This document shows positions 46,157 through 53,557 of a DNA stretch of 64,000 nt, piece by piece. The stretch is from assembly GCF_001830325.1 (NCBI RefSeq), contig NZ_MHZG01000009.1, positions 1 to 64,000 of the forward strand. The letters run 5' to 3'. The notes beneath the pieces are model-generated. The model had not been told where the DNA came from and did no database searches. It saw only the letters and a program-made list of their open reading frames with translations. Positions within the stretch are counted from its first letter, which is position 1; each line of letters begins with the position of its first letter. The DNA is from Polynucleobacter sp. GWA2_45_21. GTDB taxonomy: Bacteria > Pseudomonadota > Gammaproteobacteria > Burkholderiales > Burkholderiaceae. The translations under genes and the position numbers were made by a program.

Positions 46157-46660
46157 ATGGAGCAAATGCTAGGCCAGTTTTTTGACTACTTTGGTATGCC
46201 GTCGGTTGGTTTGCCGGCGGTATTTATTAGTGCCTTTATTTCCGCAACTTTATTGCCTGTAGGTTCAGAGCCAATCTTGTTTGGGTATGTTTCGGTTAAC
46301 CCGCACTTATATTGGGTTGCCATTATTGTTGCCACAATTGGTAACACCTTGGGGGGTATGTTCGATTGGTGGCTTGGGCTGCTGAGTCGCAATAGCTTTG
46401 AGTCCTTAAAAGGCCCTTCAAACAACCGAATGCAGCGCTGGTTGGAGGAGCGGGGCCCTAAGATGCTGCTGCTATCTTGGCTGCCTGGGTTTGGTGACCC
46501 CCTGTGTTTGGCCGCTGGCTGGCTCAGATTGCCCTGGCTACCCTGTTTAGTCTATATGTGTATCGGAAAGCTACTGCGCTATCTCACAATGACTTGGCTT
46601 CTAACTTTGGTGCCTACGAGCGTTTGGCATCAATTGGGTCACTGGCTGCATCTGATCTAA
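46157..46660 (+). CDS. YqaA-family (DedA-like) membrane protein
   Basis: A 167-residue inner-membrane protein of the SNARE-associated/VTT-like YqaA family. The ATG at 46157 (MEQMLGQFFDYFGM) is chosen: GGAG lies ten bases before it and the hydrophobic core starts soon after. A TTG at 46076 would add 27 residues of no recognisable type. Family blocks are ISATLLPVGSEPILFGYV, GNTLGGMFDWWLG and LSWLPGFGDPLCLAAGWLRLP. Relatives take part in lipid scrambling or envelope homeostasis. Confidence 0.85.
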   Translation: MEQMLGQFFDYFGMPSVGLPAVFISAFISATLLPVGSEPILFGYVSVNPHLYWVAIIVATIGNTLGGMFDWWLGLLSRNSFESLKGPSNNRMQRWLEERGPKMLLLSWLPGFGDPLCLAAGWLRLPWLPCLVYMCIGKLLRYLTMTWLLTLVPTSVWHQLGHWLHLI

Positions 46661-46712
46661 TTTCTTCCGTTGTATCCTATGTTTTTATTGTCAATTTCTC
46701 TAGAGGGCATTC

Positions 46713-47489
46713 ATGTCTCAATTAAAAGGTAAAACGGCACTGGTCACTGGTTCTACTAGCGGTATCGGTTTGGCGATGGCTATTGGATTGGCGAAGCAGG
46801 GCGTCAATATCATGGTCAACGGTTTTGGTGAAAAAGATGCTGCTATCGCTGCGATCAAAGAGTGCGGAGTAGAAGTGGATTATCACGGTGCTGACATGAG
46901 TAAGCCTGCTGAGATTGAAGATCTGATTAAGCAAACTGAAACACGTTTTGGATCACTTGATATCTTGGTGAACAATGCAGGTATTCAGTACACAGCTAAT
47001 GTAGAAGATTTTCCGGCGGATAAATGGGAATCCATTATTGCTATTAATCTTAGTTCAGCTTTTTATACCTCTCACCATGCTTTGCCTGGAATGAAGAAGC
47101 GTAACTGGGGTCGCATTATCAATATTGCATCTGTACATGGTTTGGTGGGTTCAGTTCAAAAGTCTGCTTATGTAGCTGCTAAGCATGGCATTGTTGGCCT
47201 AACTAAAGTGACTGCTCTTGAGAATGCTAAAACCGGAATCACCTGCAATGCAATTTGCCCGGGATGGGTCCTTACACCCTTGGTTCAAAAACAAGTGGAT
47301 GCCCGTGCAGAGCGTGATGGGGTTTCAAATGAAGAGGCTAAAAAAGCTTTGGTTTCGGAGAAGCAGCCCTCCGGTGAATTTGTGGCTCCAGAGCAATTGG
47401 CCGCATTAGCAATCTTCCTTTGCGGTCCCGACGCCTCAGAGGTGCGTGGAGTGGCTTGGAATATGGATGGTGGCTGGACAGCCCAGTAA
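46713..47489 (+). CDS. hbdH: 3-hydroxybutyrate dehydrogenase
   Basis: A 258-residue short-chain dehydrogenase oxidising (R)-3-hydroxybutyrate to acetoacetate with NAD+, used in polyhydroxybutyrate turnover. The cofactor loop TGSTSGIGLAMA is at residues 10-21, NNAG in the middle, and the catalytic Ser/Tyr/Lys in IASVHGLVGSVQKSAYVAAKHG. The segment ICPGWVLTPLVQKQVDARAE is typical of this enzyme rather than general SDRs. A strong terminator follows. Confidence 0.93.
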   Translation: MSQLKGKTALVTGSTSGIGLAMAIGLAKQGVNIMVNGFGEKDAAIAAIKECGVEVDYHGADMSKPAEIEDLIKQTETRFGSLDILVNNAGIQYTANVEDFPADKWESIIAINLSSAFYTSHHALPGMKKRNWGRIINIASVHGLVGSVQKSAYVAAKHGIVGLTKVTALENAKTGITCNAICPGWVLTPLVQKQVDARAERDGVSNEEAKKALVSEKQPSGEFVAPEQLAALAIFLCGPDASEVRGVAWNMDGGWTAQ

Positions 47490-47497
47490 TCCTTGGG

Positions 47498-47526
47498 TGG
47501 GGCTGATAGAGTCAGCCCCATTTTTT
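47498..47526 (+). terminator. Intrinsic terminator after 3-hydroxybutyrate dehydrogenase gene
   Basis: Stem GGGGCTGA (47499-47506) and TCAGCCCC (47512-47519) with loop TAGAG, extended by a T-A pair and followed by six T residues (47521-47526). It starts nine bases after the stop codon. It separates the gene from sodB. Confidence 0.92.
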
Positions 47527-47616
47527 CACGCTCAAACAAAATCGCCAGAATCGTCTATAGTTAGGTCGAATATGGCCTTATAGCTATTTATTAACACGTC
47601 TTTAAAGGAAAAAATG

Positions 47617-48195
47617 ATGGAACACACATTACCTCAGTTACCTTACGCATTGGATGCGCTTTCCCCATTCATTTCTAAAGAAACGCTAGAGTTTCACTAC
47701 GGTAAGCACCACCAAACTTATGTCACCAATCTCAATAACTTGATTAAAGGTACTGAGTTTGAAAATGCATCCTTAGAAGATATTGTTAAAAAATCTGCTG
47801 GCGGTGTATTTAATAATGCAGCTCAAGTATGGAACCATACCTTTTACTGGAATAGCATGAAGCCAAATGGTGGCGGTGCTTCGACTGGTCCTTTGGCTGA
47901 TGCAATTAATGCCAAGTGGGGTTCTTTTGATAAATTCAAAGAAGAGTTTGCAAAATGTGCAATTGGCACTTTTGGATCTGGTTGGGCATGGTTAGTGAAG
48001 AAGGCTGACGGCTCTTTGGATTTAGTTTCAACTAGCAATGCTGCTACACCGCTGACTACTGATGCAAAGCCGCTCATGACCTGCGATGTATGGGAGCATG
48101 CTTATTACATTGATACACGCAATGCACGTCCAAAGTACTTGGAGAACTTCTGGAATGTAGTGAATTGGGATTTTGCTAGCAAGAATTTTGCTTAA
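47617..48195 (+). CDS. sodB: Iron superoxide dismutase
   Basis: A 192-residue Fe/Mn-type superoxide dismutase of the iron class. Metal ligands are His in YGKHHQTYV, His in QVWNHTFYW, and Asp and His in [10 protein letters not shown]. The Gln in [13 protein letters not shown] and the FGSGWAWLV block point to Fe rather than Mn. Of two adjacent ATGs, 47617 has the better spacing (seven bases) to AAAGGA. It is followed 35 bases later by a PuuD-like membrane protein gene. No Fur box could be made out with confidence in the upstream gap. Confidence 0.95.
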   Translation: MEHTLPQLPYALDALSPFISKETLEFHYGKHHQTYVTNLNNLIKGTEFENASLEDIVKKSAGGVFNNAAQVWNHTFYWNSMKPNGGGASTGPLADAINAKWGSFDKFKEEFAKCAIGTFGSGWAWLVKKADGSLDLVSTSNAATPLTTDAKPLMTCDVWEHAYYIDTRNARPKYLENFWNVVNWDFASKNFA

Positions 48196-48230
48196 TCTCA
48201 CTTAACTACTGTTTATTGCGAAAGTTTTTA

Positions 48231-48824
48231 ATGGCATCTATCTTTAACTCATTAGGGCGCACAGTTTTAGCTGGGTTTGTTCTCCTTGCTTTAATTGTTT
48301 TGGGCTTAGGTGCCAACTTTAGCTCCATCGAGTTACCATTTTTATTCCGCTGGATTCACGTGATGGTTGGCGTGATGTGGGTTGGTTTGCTGTGGTACTT
48401 CAATTTTGTGCAGATTCCCTCGATGCCAAAAATTCCTGATGAGCAAAAGCCAGCTATTGGGAAGGTGATTGCTCCAACGGCGTTATTTTGGTTCCGTTGG
48501 GCAGCTTTGTTTACTGTTATTAGTGGGATGCTTTTGGCCGTTGTAAATGGCTATGCGCACCAGGCATTTACTTTGCAAGCACCATTTCGCGCAATCGGTT
48601 TAGGTATGTGGATTGCTTTGGTAATGGCTTTCAATGTTTGGTTCATTATTTGGCCGCTTCAGAAACGCGCCTTGGGTATTGTTGCGGTTGAGCCAGATGT
48701 GAAGGCGAAGTCTGCGCGTGTTGCGATGCTGGTTTCACGTTTCAACACGATGCTTTCTATCCCAATGTTGTTCTTGATGGTCGCTCAATCGCATAACGCA
48801 ACTTGGTTTGTCGCACTTGCTTAA
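48231..48824 (+). CDS. PuuD-like (urate hydroxylase N-terminal-type) membrane protein
   Basis: A 197-residue membrane protein with about five helices. The block FRWIHVMVGVMWVGLLWYFNFVQIP is characteristic of the membrane domain of PuuD (DUF989), and the fold continues with RWAALFTVISGMLL. Full-length PuuD has a C-terminal cytochrome c domain that is absent here, so urate oxidation is not implied. The ATG at 48231 is preferred to a TTG at 48216. Downstream of sodB, function unknown. Confidence 0.82.
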   Translation: MASIFNSLGRTVLAGFVLLALIVLGLGANFSSIELPFLFRWIHVMVGVMWVGLLWYFNFVQIPSMPKIPDEQKPAIGKVIAPTALFWFRWAALFTVISGMLLAVVNGYAHQAFTLQAPFRAIGLGMWIALVMAFNVWFIIWPLQKRALGIVAVEPDVKAKSARVAMLVSRFNTMLSIPMLFLMVAQSHNATWFVALA

Positions 48825-48845
48825 GTAAGTCGGAGTAGTTCATTA

Positions 48846-48871
48846 AAAGGGCCCGCAATTGCGGGCCTTTT
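48846..48871 (+). terminator. Intrinsic terminator after the PuuD-like gene
   Basis: AAAGGGCCCGC (48846-48856) pairs with GCGGGCCTTTT (48861-48871), including one G-T pair, around the loop AATT. It begins 22 bases after the stop. The sequence is nearly symmetrical, so it may also act on transcripts from the convergent rubredoxin reductase gene. Confidence 0.9.
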
Positions 48872-48923
48872 CTTAATCTAGGAGACTACTCAAAAAATTG
48901 ATTGAGTAATAAAAAATTACTGC

Positions 48924-50093
48924 TTATTGCAATATTGGCGGCAACTCTTTTGTCAGTGCACCTCGTTGTGCTGTAGCTGATCCAAGAAGTGCGAAGCCTA
49001 ACAGCTTGCCATCACCTGACTCAAATCGCGCCTCAAGGCCACCTTCGATAGCATTAATTTTCCAATCGCCAACTGCATCTTTAGCTGGTGGAGAAACTAT
49101 CGTTGGTAGTGCTGGAGTCTTCACCATTACTGGCATAGCAGGGTAGGTCAGGGCGGTAGGCTGCCCAAGGAGGTTTGGCGCCAAAGCGCGTGCCGCCTGC
49201 ATAATTGGCATGACATAAGGCAGAACTAAGCCATCGACTTCAGCGCAGTCACCGATGGCATAGACATTCTTTGCGCTTGTCTCTAGCTGGCGATTAACCA
49301 TAATTCCTGCGCCTGTTTTAATGCCAGCCGCTTTAGCCAAATCCAGTCGTGGCTTTAAGCCTACTGCTGATAGAAATACGTCACTAGTGATCACCGTTCC
49401 ATTGGCGAGAGTGATGGTGAGAGAGTCATCATGGCGATCAATCGATTGCACGGTAGTCCCAAAGTGCCAGCAAACTCCAGCTTCACTTAACTTTGCTTGC
49501 AGAGCTTGGGCTGCCGCTGCGGGTAGCAGTCGACCCAGGGCCTGAGGAGCCAAATCAATCACATCCACTTCGTAAGAGCCAAGTAGCAAGTCATTTGCAA
49601 ACTCACAGCCAATGAGGCCTGCTCCCAGTATGGCAATTCGTTTCTTGCCTTCAATAGATTTTCGAAATTGACCGTACTCTTCAAGATCATTTACTGTAAT
49701 CACTTCTTGAGCAGCATTACCCTGCAAAGGAAGTCTAATCTGATCAGCACCCAAACCAAGCACTAGCTTGCCATAAGAAATATTTCCTTTGGAGGTTTCA
49801 ATGGTCTGAGCAGCGGTGTCAATAGCCAGTACATCAGCCTCTCCTAAAATCGTAATCTCCAATTGAGTCGCCATACCCTCAGCATTAGTAGAGACCAATT
49901 GCTCTGCAGACTTATTGCTGGCTAGTGCAGTAGAGAGCATCGGCTTTGAGTAAAAGTAGCCCGGCTCGCGAGTCACCAGAGTGATCGGCACTGCTTTATC
50001 AAGCTTGCGCAATTCGCGAATAACTGTAAAGCCAGCTAAGCCGCTACCAATGATGACAATTCCTGATGGAGATGATTGATTCTGATGATCCAA
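48924..50093 (-). CDS. Rubredoxin-NAD(P)+ reductase-like FAD oxidoreductase
   Basis: A 389-residue flavoprotein of the pyridine nucleotide-disulfide reductase fold. The FAD-binding IIGSGLAGFTVIRELRK is near residue 13, the NAD(P)-binding AILGAGLIGCEFANDL in the middle, and YAIGDCAEVDG near the end. It should pass electrons from NAD(P)H to the rubredoxin encoded 48 bases upstream, which in turn could reduce rubrerythrin. The three genes form a complete peroxide-reduction chain. The match to rubredoxin reductase rests on context plus family. Confidence 0.92.
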   Translation of the reverse strand: MDHQNQSSPSGIVIIGSGLAGFTVIRELRKLDKAVPITLVTREPGYFYSKPMLSTALASNKSAEQLVSTNAEGMATQLEITILGEADVLAIDTAAQTIETSKGNISYGKLVLGLGADQIRLPLQGNAAQEVITVNDLEEYGQFRKSIEGKKRIAILGAGLIGCEFANDLLLGSYEVDVIDLAPQALGRLLPAAAAQALQAKLSEAGVCWHFGTTVQSIDRHDDSLTITLANGTVITSDVFLSAVGLKPRLDLAKAAGIKTGAGIMVNRQLETSAKNVYAIGDCAEVDGLVLPYVMPIMQAARALAPNLLGQPTALTYPAMPVMVKTPALPTIVSPPAKDAVGDWKINAIEGGLEARFESGDGKLLGFALLGSATAQRGALTKELPPILQ

Positions 50094-50141
50094 AGCTGGA
50101 CTCCCTAGTAATGCAGTTAACTGAGTGATGTAAGGCTTGAA

Positions 50142-50309
50142 TTAAGAAACTTGAACCATTTCAAAATCAGACTTTGCTACTCCGCAGTCTGGGCACTCCC
50201 AATCTTCTGGAATGTCAGCCCAAGCAGTGCCTGCTGGAATGCCGTCTTCCGGTAAGCCTTTTGCTTCGTCATAAATAAAGCCACATACGATACATTGCCA
50301 AGATTTCAT
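50142..50309 (-). CDS. rubA: Rubredoxin
   Basis: A 55-residue rubredoxin, [18 protein letters not shown] onwards, ending DFEMVQVS. The iron site is formed by CIVCG (Cys6, Cys9) and CPDCG (Cys39, Cys42), the canonical 2+2 pattern. AAAGGAAT lies upstream of the ATG. It sits between the rubrerythrin and rubredoxin reductase genes on the same strand and presumably carries electrons between them. Confidence 0.96.
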   Translation of the reverse strand: MKSWQCIVCGFIYDEAKGLPEDGIPAGTAWADIPEDWECPDCGVAKSDFEMVQVS

Positions 50310-50371
50310 GATAATTCCTTTAAGATAATTTAATCAGTTTAAATTTAATTCTGTTTTATTTCCGAGCTGGC

Positions 50372-50857
50372 TCAGGCAGCCGCAAAATCCTTCGCTTTTT
50401 CTAAGGCTTTTTTATAGTGGTTAGCATGGCGCTCCTCTACATTAGCCAAGGCTGCAAAGCGTTTTGCTGCTTTTGCCAACATGGCTTGAAACTGCTCTGC
50501 ATGCTCTTTTGATTCAGCAATTTGCTCATCAATCTCCATTACCGCTGCTGTATTGCCTTCATCTACCGCTGTTTTGCGGAAGGTTGGGTACATTTCGGTG
50601 TATTCGTATGTCTCACCCTCGATAGCGATCTCTAAGGCGCGAGTAGGGGTAATGGTGTTAGCAGGGTAGAGTAAATCGAGGTGACCAAAGGCATGCATGA
50701 CTTCTTGATCTGCAGTTGCCTCAAAGATTTCAGCAGTTTCAATATCGCCAGCAGCACGTGCTAATTTTGCAAAATAACGATACTTGATATGCGCCATAGA
50801 TTCACCTGCAAAAGCAGACTCTAAGTTTTGGATGGTTTTAATTTCTGGACGTGCCAT
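50372..50857 (-). CDS. Rubrerythrin (without rubredoxin domain)
   Basis: A 161-residue di-iron peroxidase from ATG 50857 (MARPEIKTIQNLESAFAGES). An upstream in-frame start at 50926 gives an unlike N-terminus and would cross a palindrome; AAGGAA ahead of 50857 supports the shorter form. Di-iron ligands are the Glu residues in SAFAGESMAHIKY, TADQEVMHAFGHL, EGETYEYTEMYP and NVEERHANHYKKAL. The C-terminal rubredoxin domain of classical rubrerythrin is missing; the neighbouring stand-alone rubredoxin may substitute. Likely reduces hydrogen peroxide. Confidence 0.93.
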   Translation of the reverse strand: MARPEIKTIQNLESAFAGESMAHIKYRYFAKLARAAGDIETAEIFEATADQEVMHAFGHLDLLYPANTITPTRALEIAIEGETYEYTEMYPTFRKTAVDEGNTAAVMEIDEQIAESKEHAEQFQAMLAKAAKRFAALANVEERHANHYKKALEKAKDFAAA

Positions 50858-50889
50858 TTTTTCATTCCTTTTCATATTGATTGGTAAAA

Positions 50890-50903
50890 GGTGTTTAAAC
50901 ACC
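50890..50903. promoter_or_regulatory. Perfect 14-bp palindrome upstream of rubrerythrin
   Basis: GGTGTTTAAACACC is fully self-complementary. It lies 33-46 bases before the rubrerythrin ATG on the minus strand, either in the 5' leader or over the promoter. A dimeric regulator could bind it. I do not recognise it as the site of a named protein. Confidence 0.45.
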
Positions 50904-50941
50904 ATGGAATGAATTCTGAACCTCAAAAGATAATCAGTCCA

Positions 50942-50965
50942 ATAAATAATAATGATATTATTTAT
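50942..50965. promoter_or_regulatory. AT-rich inverted repeat in the oxyR/rubrerythrin intergenic region
   Basis: ATAAATAAT (50942-50950) and ATTATTTAT (50957-50965) are perfect 9-base arms separated by six bases. They are flanked by ATAATC (50930-50935) and GATTAT (50976-50981). The whole lies between the divergent starts of rubrerythrin and oxyR, where LysR-type regulators usually bind. Spaced ATA/TAT elements recall OxyR sites, but the match to the ATAG-based consensus is loose. Confidence 0.4.
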
Positions 50966-50998
50966 CTAATAAATCGATTATAAGGAGTTTTGCAACCT

Positions 50999-51946
50999 AT
51001 GACTGCCTTACCTTCATTACGTCAGTTGCGCTATTTTGTAGCCATTGCTCAAGAGCTGAACTTTACTAGGGCTGCAGAGGCCTGTTTCGTTGGCCAGTCA
51101 ACCTTAAGTGCAGGGTTAAAGGAGCTCGAGGATCGTCTAGGTGTGCGCTTGGTGGAGCGAGATCGCCAAAACGTGGCCATTACTCCAATTGGAATGGAGA
51201 TTCTGGAGAGGGCGAAGATGATCTTGGCCTCCTCTCAAGATTTAGTGGAATATGCGGATGCTGCTGGCAAGCCGATGTCAGGAACAATTCGTCTTGGCGT
51301 GATTCCAACCATCGCACCATTTTTGTTGCCAAATGTTTTGCCTGATATTCGGGAACATTATCCTGATCTAAAAGTTGCCTTGCGCGAAGATTTAACGGCT
51401 AATTTATTGTCGCGCTTAGTTGATCATCAGCTGGACTTTGCATTAATTGCTTTGCCATATGACACGGCCGGCTTGCTGGTAAAAGAACTCTTTATCGATG
51501 AATTTTGGGTGGTAGCCAGAGAAGACGACCCAGCCCTCAAGGGTAAGGAAATTCATTTGCCTGCAAAAATGGCTGAACGCTTATTGTTGTTAGAGGAAGG
51601 CCACTGCCTTCGCGATCACACTATGCAGGCCTGTAAGCGCTCTGATATTCGGAATGCAGATGGTGTGGAAGCAACGAGTTTGCTGACTTTGTTGCAAATG
51701 GTGGAGTCCGGTATGGGCATTGCACTATTGCCTGAGATGGCGATTAAAGGAGGGCTTTTAAATGGCACGACATTGGTTGCTCGTCCATTGGCTCCGCCTG
51801 CCCCTAAGAGGGTGATCGCACTGGTTGCTCGAGCTTCTACCGCACATCTTGAGGAGTTTCAGGCGCTGGCTGAGGGTATAGAGGCTAGATTTAAATCTAG
51901 CCCAAGAATTAGTCGTGGCAGTCGAAAGAGTTTTCAAAAGGTCTAG
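50999..51946 (+). CDS. oxyR: Hydrogen peroxide-sensing LysR regulator OxyR
   Basis: A 315-residue LysR-type activator. The N-terminal helix-turn-helix includes SLRQLRYFVAIAQELNFTRAAEACFVGQ. The redox pair is present as Cys203 and Cys212 in EEGHCLRDHTMQAC, nine residues apart exactly as Cys199/Cys208 in E. coli OxyR, which fixes the identity. The ATG at 50999 is preferred to a TTG at 50990 that lies too close to TAAGGAG. It is divergent from the rubrerythrin-rubredoxin-reductase run, a probable target. Confidence 0.95.
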   Translation: MTALPSLRQLRYFVAIAQELNFTRAAEACFVGQSTLSAGLKELEDRLGVRLVERDRQNVAITPIGMEILERAKMILASSQDLVEYADAAGKPMSGTIRLGVIPTIAPFLLPNVLPDIREHYPDLKVALREDLTANLLSRLVDHQLDFALIALPYDTAGLLVKELFIDEFWVVAREDDPALKGKEIHLPAKMAERLLLLEEGHCLRDHTMQACKRSDIRNADGVEATSLLTLLQMVESGMGIALLPEMAIKGGLLNGTTLVARPLAPPAPKRVIALVARASTAHLEEFQALAEGIEARFKSSPRISRGSRKSFQKV

Positions 51947-52023
51947 CAGGGCGACTGCAGGACTCTGTTATCCCTGCTAAAGTTGTCCTTCAATTGACGT
52001 ATCCAATTAAAAGGAAGTAGTTC

Positions 52024-53124
52024 ATGTCTGGAAAAGAAATGATGTTTACCCCCGTCAAACTTGGCGCTATTGAATTAAAAAATCGCCTGGTGATGGCGCC
52101 GCTTACTAGAATGCGCGCTATCGAAGGGGATGTGCCAAGCCCTTTAGCAAAAACATACTATGCACAAAGAGCAAGTGCTGGTCTGATCATCAGTGAAGCA
52201 ACGCAAATTTCTGCTATCGGCAAGGGCTATCCAGGAACCCCCGGAATTTATTCCGCCGAGCAAACAGCTGCTTGGAAAGAGATTGTGAGTGCGGTACATG
52301 CCAAGGGTGGCAAGATGGTTGCTCAACTATGGCATGTGGGTCGTATTTCCCATTCCTCATTGCATCCTGAGCAGGGTATCCCTGAGGCTCCATCTGCTAT
52401 TGCGCCTGCAGGTCAAACTTACGGTGCTGACTGGAAGTTGCACGATTACGAAACTCCGAAGGCAATGACGACTGTGGATATTGCTCGCCTATTAAAAGAT
52501 TTTGAATTGGCTGCTGCCAATGCCAAAGCAGCAGGTTTTGATGGTGTGGAAATTCACTCTGCCAATGGCTATTTGTTGGATCAGTTTTTACAAGATAAAA
52601 CCAATCAACGTAATGATGGGTATGGCGGCTCAATTGAAAATCGTCTTCGTTTGCTAGGCGAAGTGATCGAATCTGTTGCCAAAGTCTTTTCAAGTGATCG
52701 TATTGGCATTCGTTTGTCACCATACGGTAGCTTTAATGATATTGCTGATAGCGATCCAATTGCCTTGTTCAATGCAGTGATTCAAAAGCTCAATGCTTAT
52801 CAGTTGTCCTATGTTCATATGATTGAGCCGCGATCTACTACCGCTGGCGGTAATGACCATGTGAACTCTGAGGCACCAATTACTTCAGAGATTTTCCGGG
52901 CTGCATATCAAGGCCAATTCATTAGTGCTGGCGGATATGATCAAGCCATGGGCGAAGCTGTTTTAGAGGCTGGCTTGGCAGACGCTGTAGCTTATGGTCG
53001 TTTGTATATTGCCAATCCAGATTTGGCTGAGCGTTTCCAGCAGGGCGCAGCCCTGAATGCTTATGACCGTGCAACGTTTTACGGTGGGGCGGAAGTCGGA
53101 TACACAGACTACCCAACGCTGTAG
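52024..53124 (+). CDS. Old Yellow Enzyme family alkene reductase
   Basis: A 366-residue FMN enzyme that reduces activated C=C bonds of electrophiles such as enals, maleimides or nitro compounds using NAD(P)H. Family features: MFTPVKLGAIELKNRLVMAPLTRMRA at the N-terminus, QLWHVGRISHSS with the FMN/substrate His, GVEIHSANGYLLDQFL with the His-Asn pair, and GYDQAMGEAVLEAGLADAVAYGR near the end. Closest in style to NemA. It follows oxyR by 77 bases, and a stress role would fit that neighbourhood. Confidence 0.94.
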   Translation: MSGKEMMFTPVKLGAIELKNRLVMAPLTRMRAIEGDVPSPLAKTYYAQRASAGLIISEATQISAIGKGYPGTPGIYSAEQTAAWKEIVSAVHAKGGKMVAQLWHVGRISHSSLHPEQGIPEAPSAIAPAGQTYGADWKLHDYETPKAMTTVDIARLLKDFELAAANAKAAGFDGVEIHSANGYLLDQFLQDKTNQRNDGYGGSIENRLRLLGEVIESVAKVFSSDRIGIRLSPYGSFNDIADSDPIALFNAVIQKLNAYQLSYVHMIEPRSTTAGGNDHVNSEAPITSEIFRAAYQGQFISAGGYDQAMGEAVLEAGLADAVAYGRLYIANPDLAERFQQGAALNAYDRATFYGGAEVGYTDYPTL

Positions 53125-53141
53125 TCTTAAAAAGACCAATC

Positions 53142-53169
53142 AGGGCCTCTATCGAAAGATGGGGGCCTT
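53142..53169. terminator. Hairpin terminator between convergent genes
   Basis: A 12-bp stem, AGGGCCTCTATC (53142-53153) and GATGGGGGCCTT (53158-53169) with three G-T pairs, is closed by a GAAA tetraloop and followed by ACTTTTTG. It lies 17 bases past the alkene reductase stop and overlaps the last codon of the convergent 58-residue membrane protein gene. Confidence 0.75.
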
Positions 53170-53344
53170 ACTTTTTGTCTTCAGGATCTTTCAGCAGATC
53201 GTAGTGGTTCGCAACAAGTAGTAGCGCAATTGAAGCGCAACCCATGGCAAAGAATTCCCATTGATGCAGCATGGCAGTGCCGATAACGGTCATCAAAATT
53301 GTCCATCCAACTGCCATCTTGGCTTTTTTACTTAAGGGTTTCAT
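53168..53344 (-). CDS. Small membrane protein, 58 residues
   Basis: Open frame from ATG 53344: a basic start (MKPLSKKAKM), two hydrophobic stretches (about residues 11-25 and 32-45) and a charged end (LKDPEDKK). No family is recognised. It is last in the lldD-DUF4239 run, 21 bases after the preceding small gene. A hairpin overlaps its stop codon. Coding is supported by position, a two-helix layout and a positive N-terminal flank, not by homology. Confidence 0.6.
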   Translation of the reverse strand: MKPLSKKAKMAVGWTILMTVIGTAMLHQWEFFAMGCASIALLLVANHYDLLKDPEDKK

Positions 53345-53365
53345 ATATCAGAGTCGAAGTGAAAT

Positions 53366-53557
53366 TTATCGAACGGAGAGTCTAGCTTTAGCGCTGAGCT
53401 CATTCAGTGTTCCGCGCTTATCAAGTTGAGAAAGTCTGAGAGCTTCTTGCTCAAAGTCAATTTGAGCAGGATGAAATTCAACATTACCAAGGTGAATGAC
53501 ATAAGTCCAAACTAGTTCACGGCCTCTATCTTTATATACATCTACAACACGTTTCAT
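53366..53557 (-). CDS. Small soluble protein of unknown function, 63 residues
   Basis: A 63-residue charged protein, MKRVVDVYKDRGRELVWTYV onwards. It is likely mixed alpha-beta, with no membrane helix and no cysteine. The start overlaps the DUF4239 stop (ATGA), and AGGTGG precedes it, so it is translationally coupled to that gene. No family is recognised. Confidence 0.65.
   Translation of the reverse strand: MKRVVDVYKDRGRELVWTYVIHLGNVEFHPAQIDFEQEALRLSQLDKRGTLNELSAKARLSVR

Noticed and set aside
50858..50926. Longer rubrerythrin from 50926
   Set aside because: The added residues are unlike the family, cover the palindrome, and AAGGAA supports ATG 50857.
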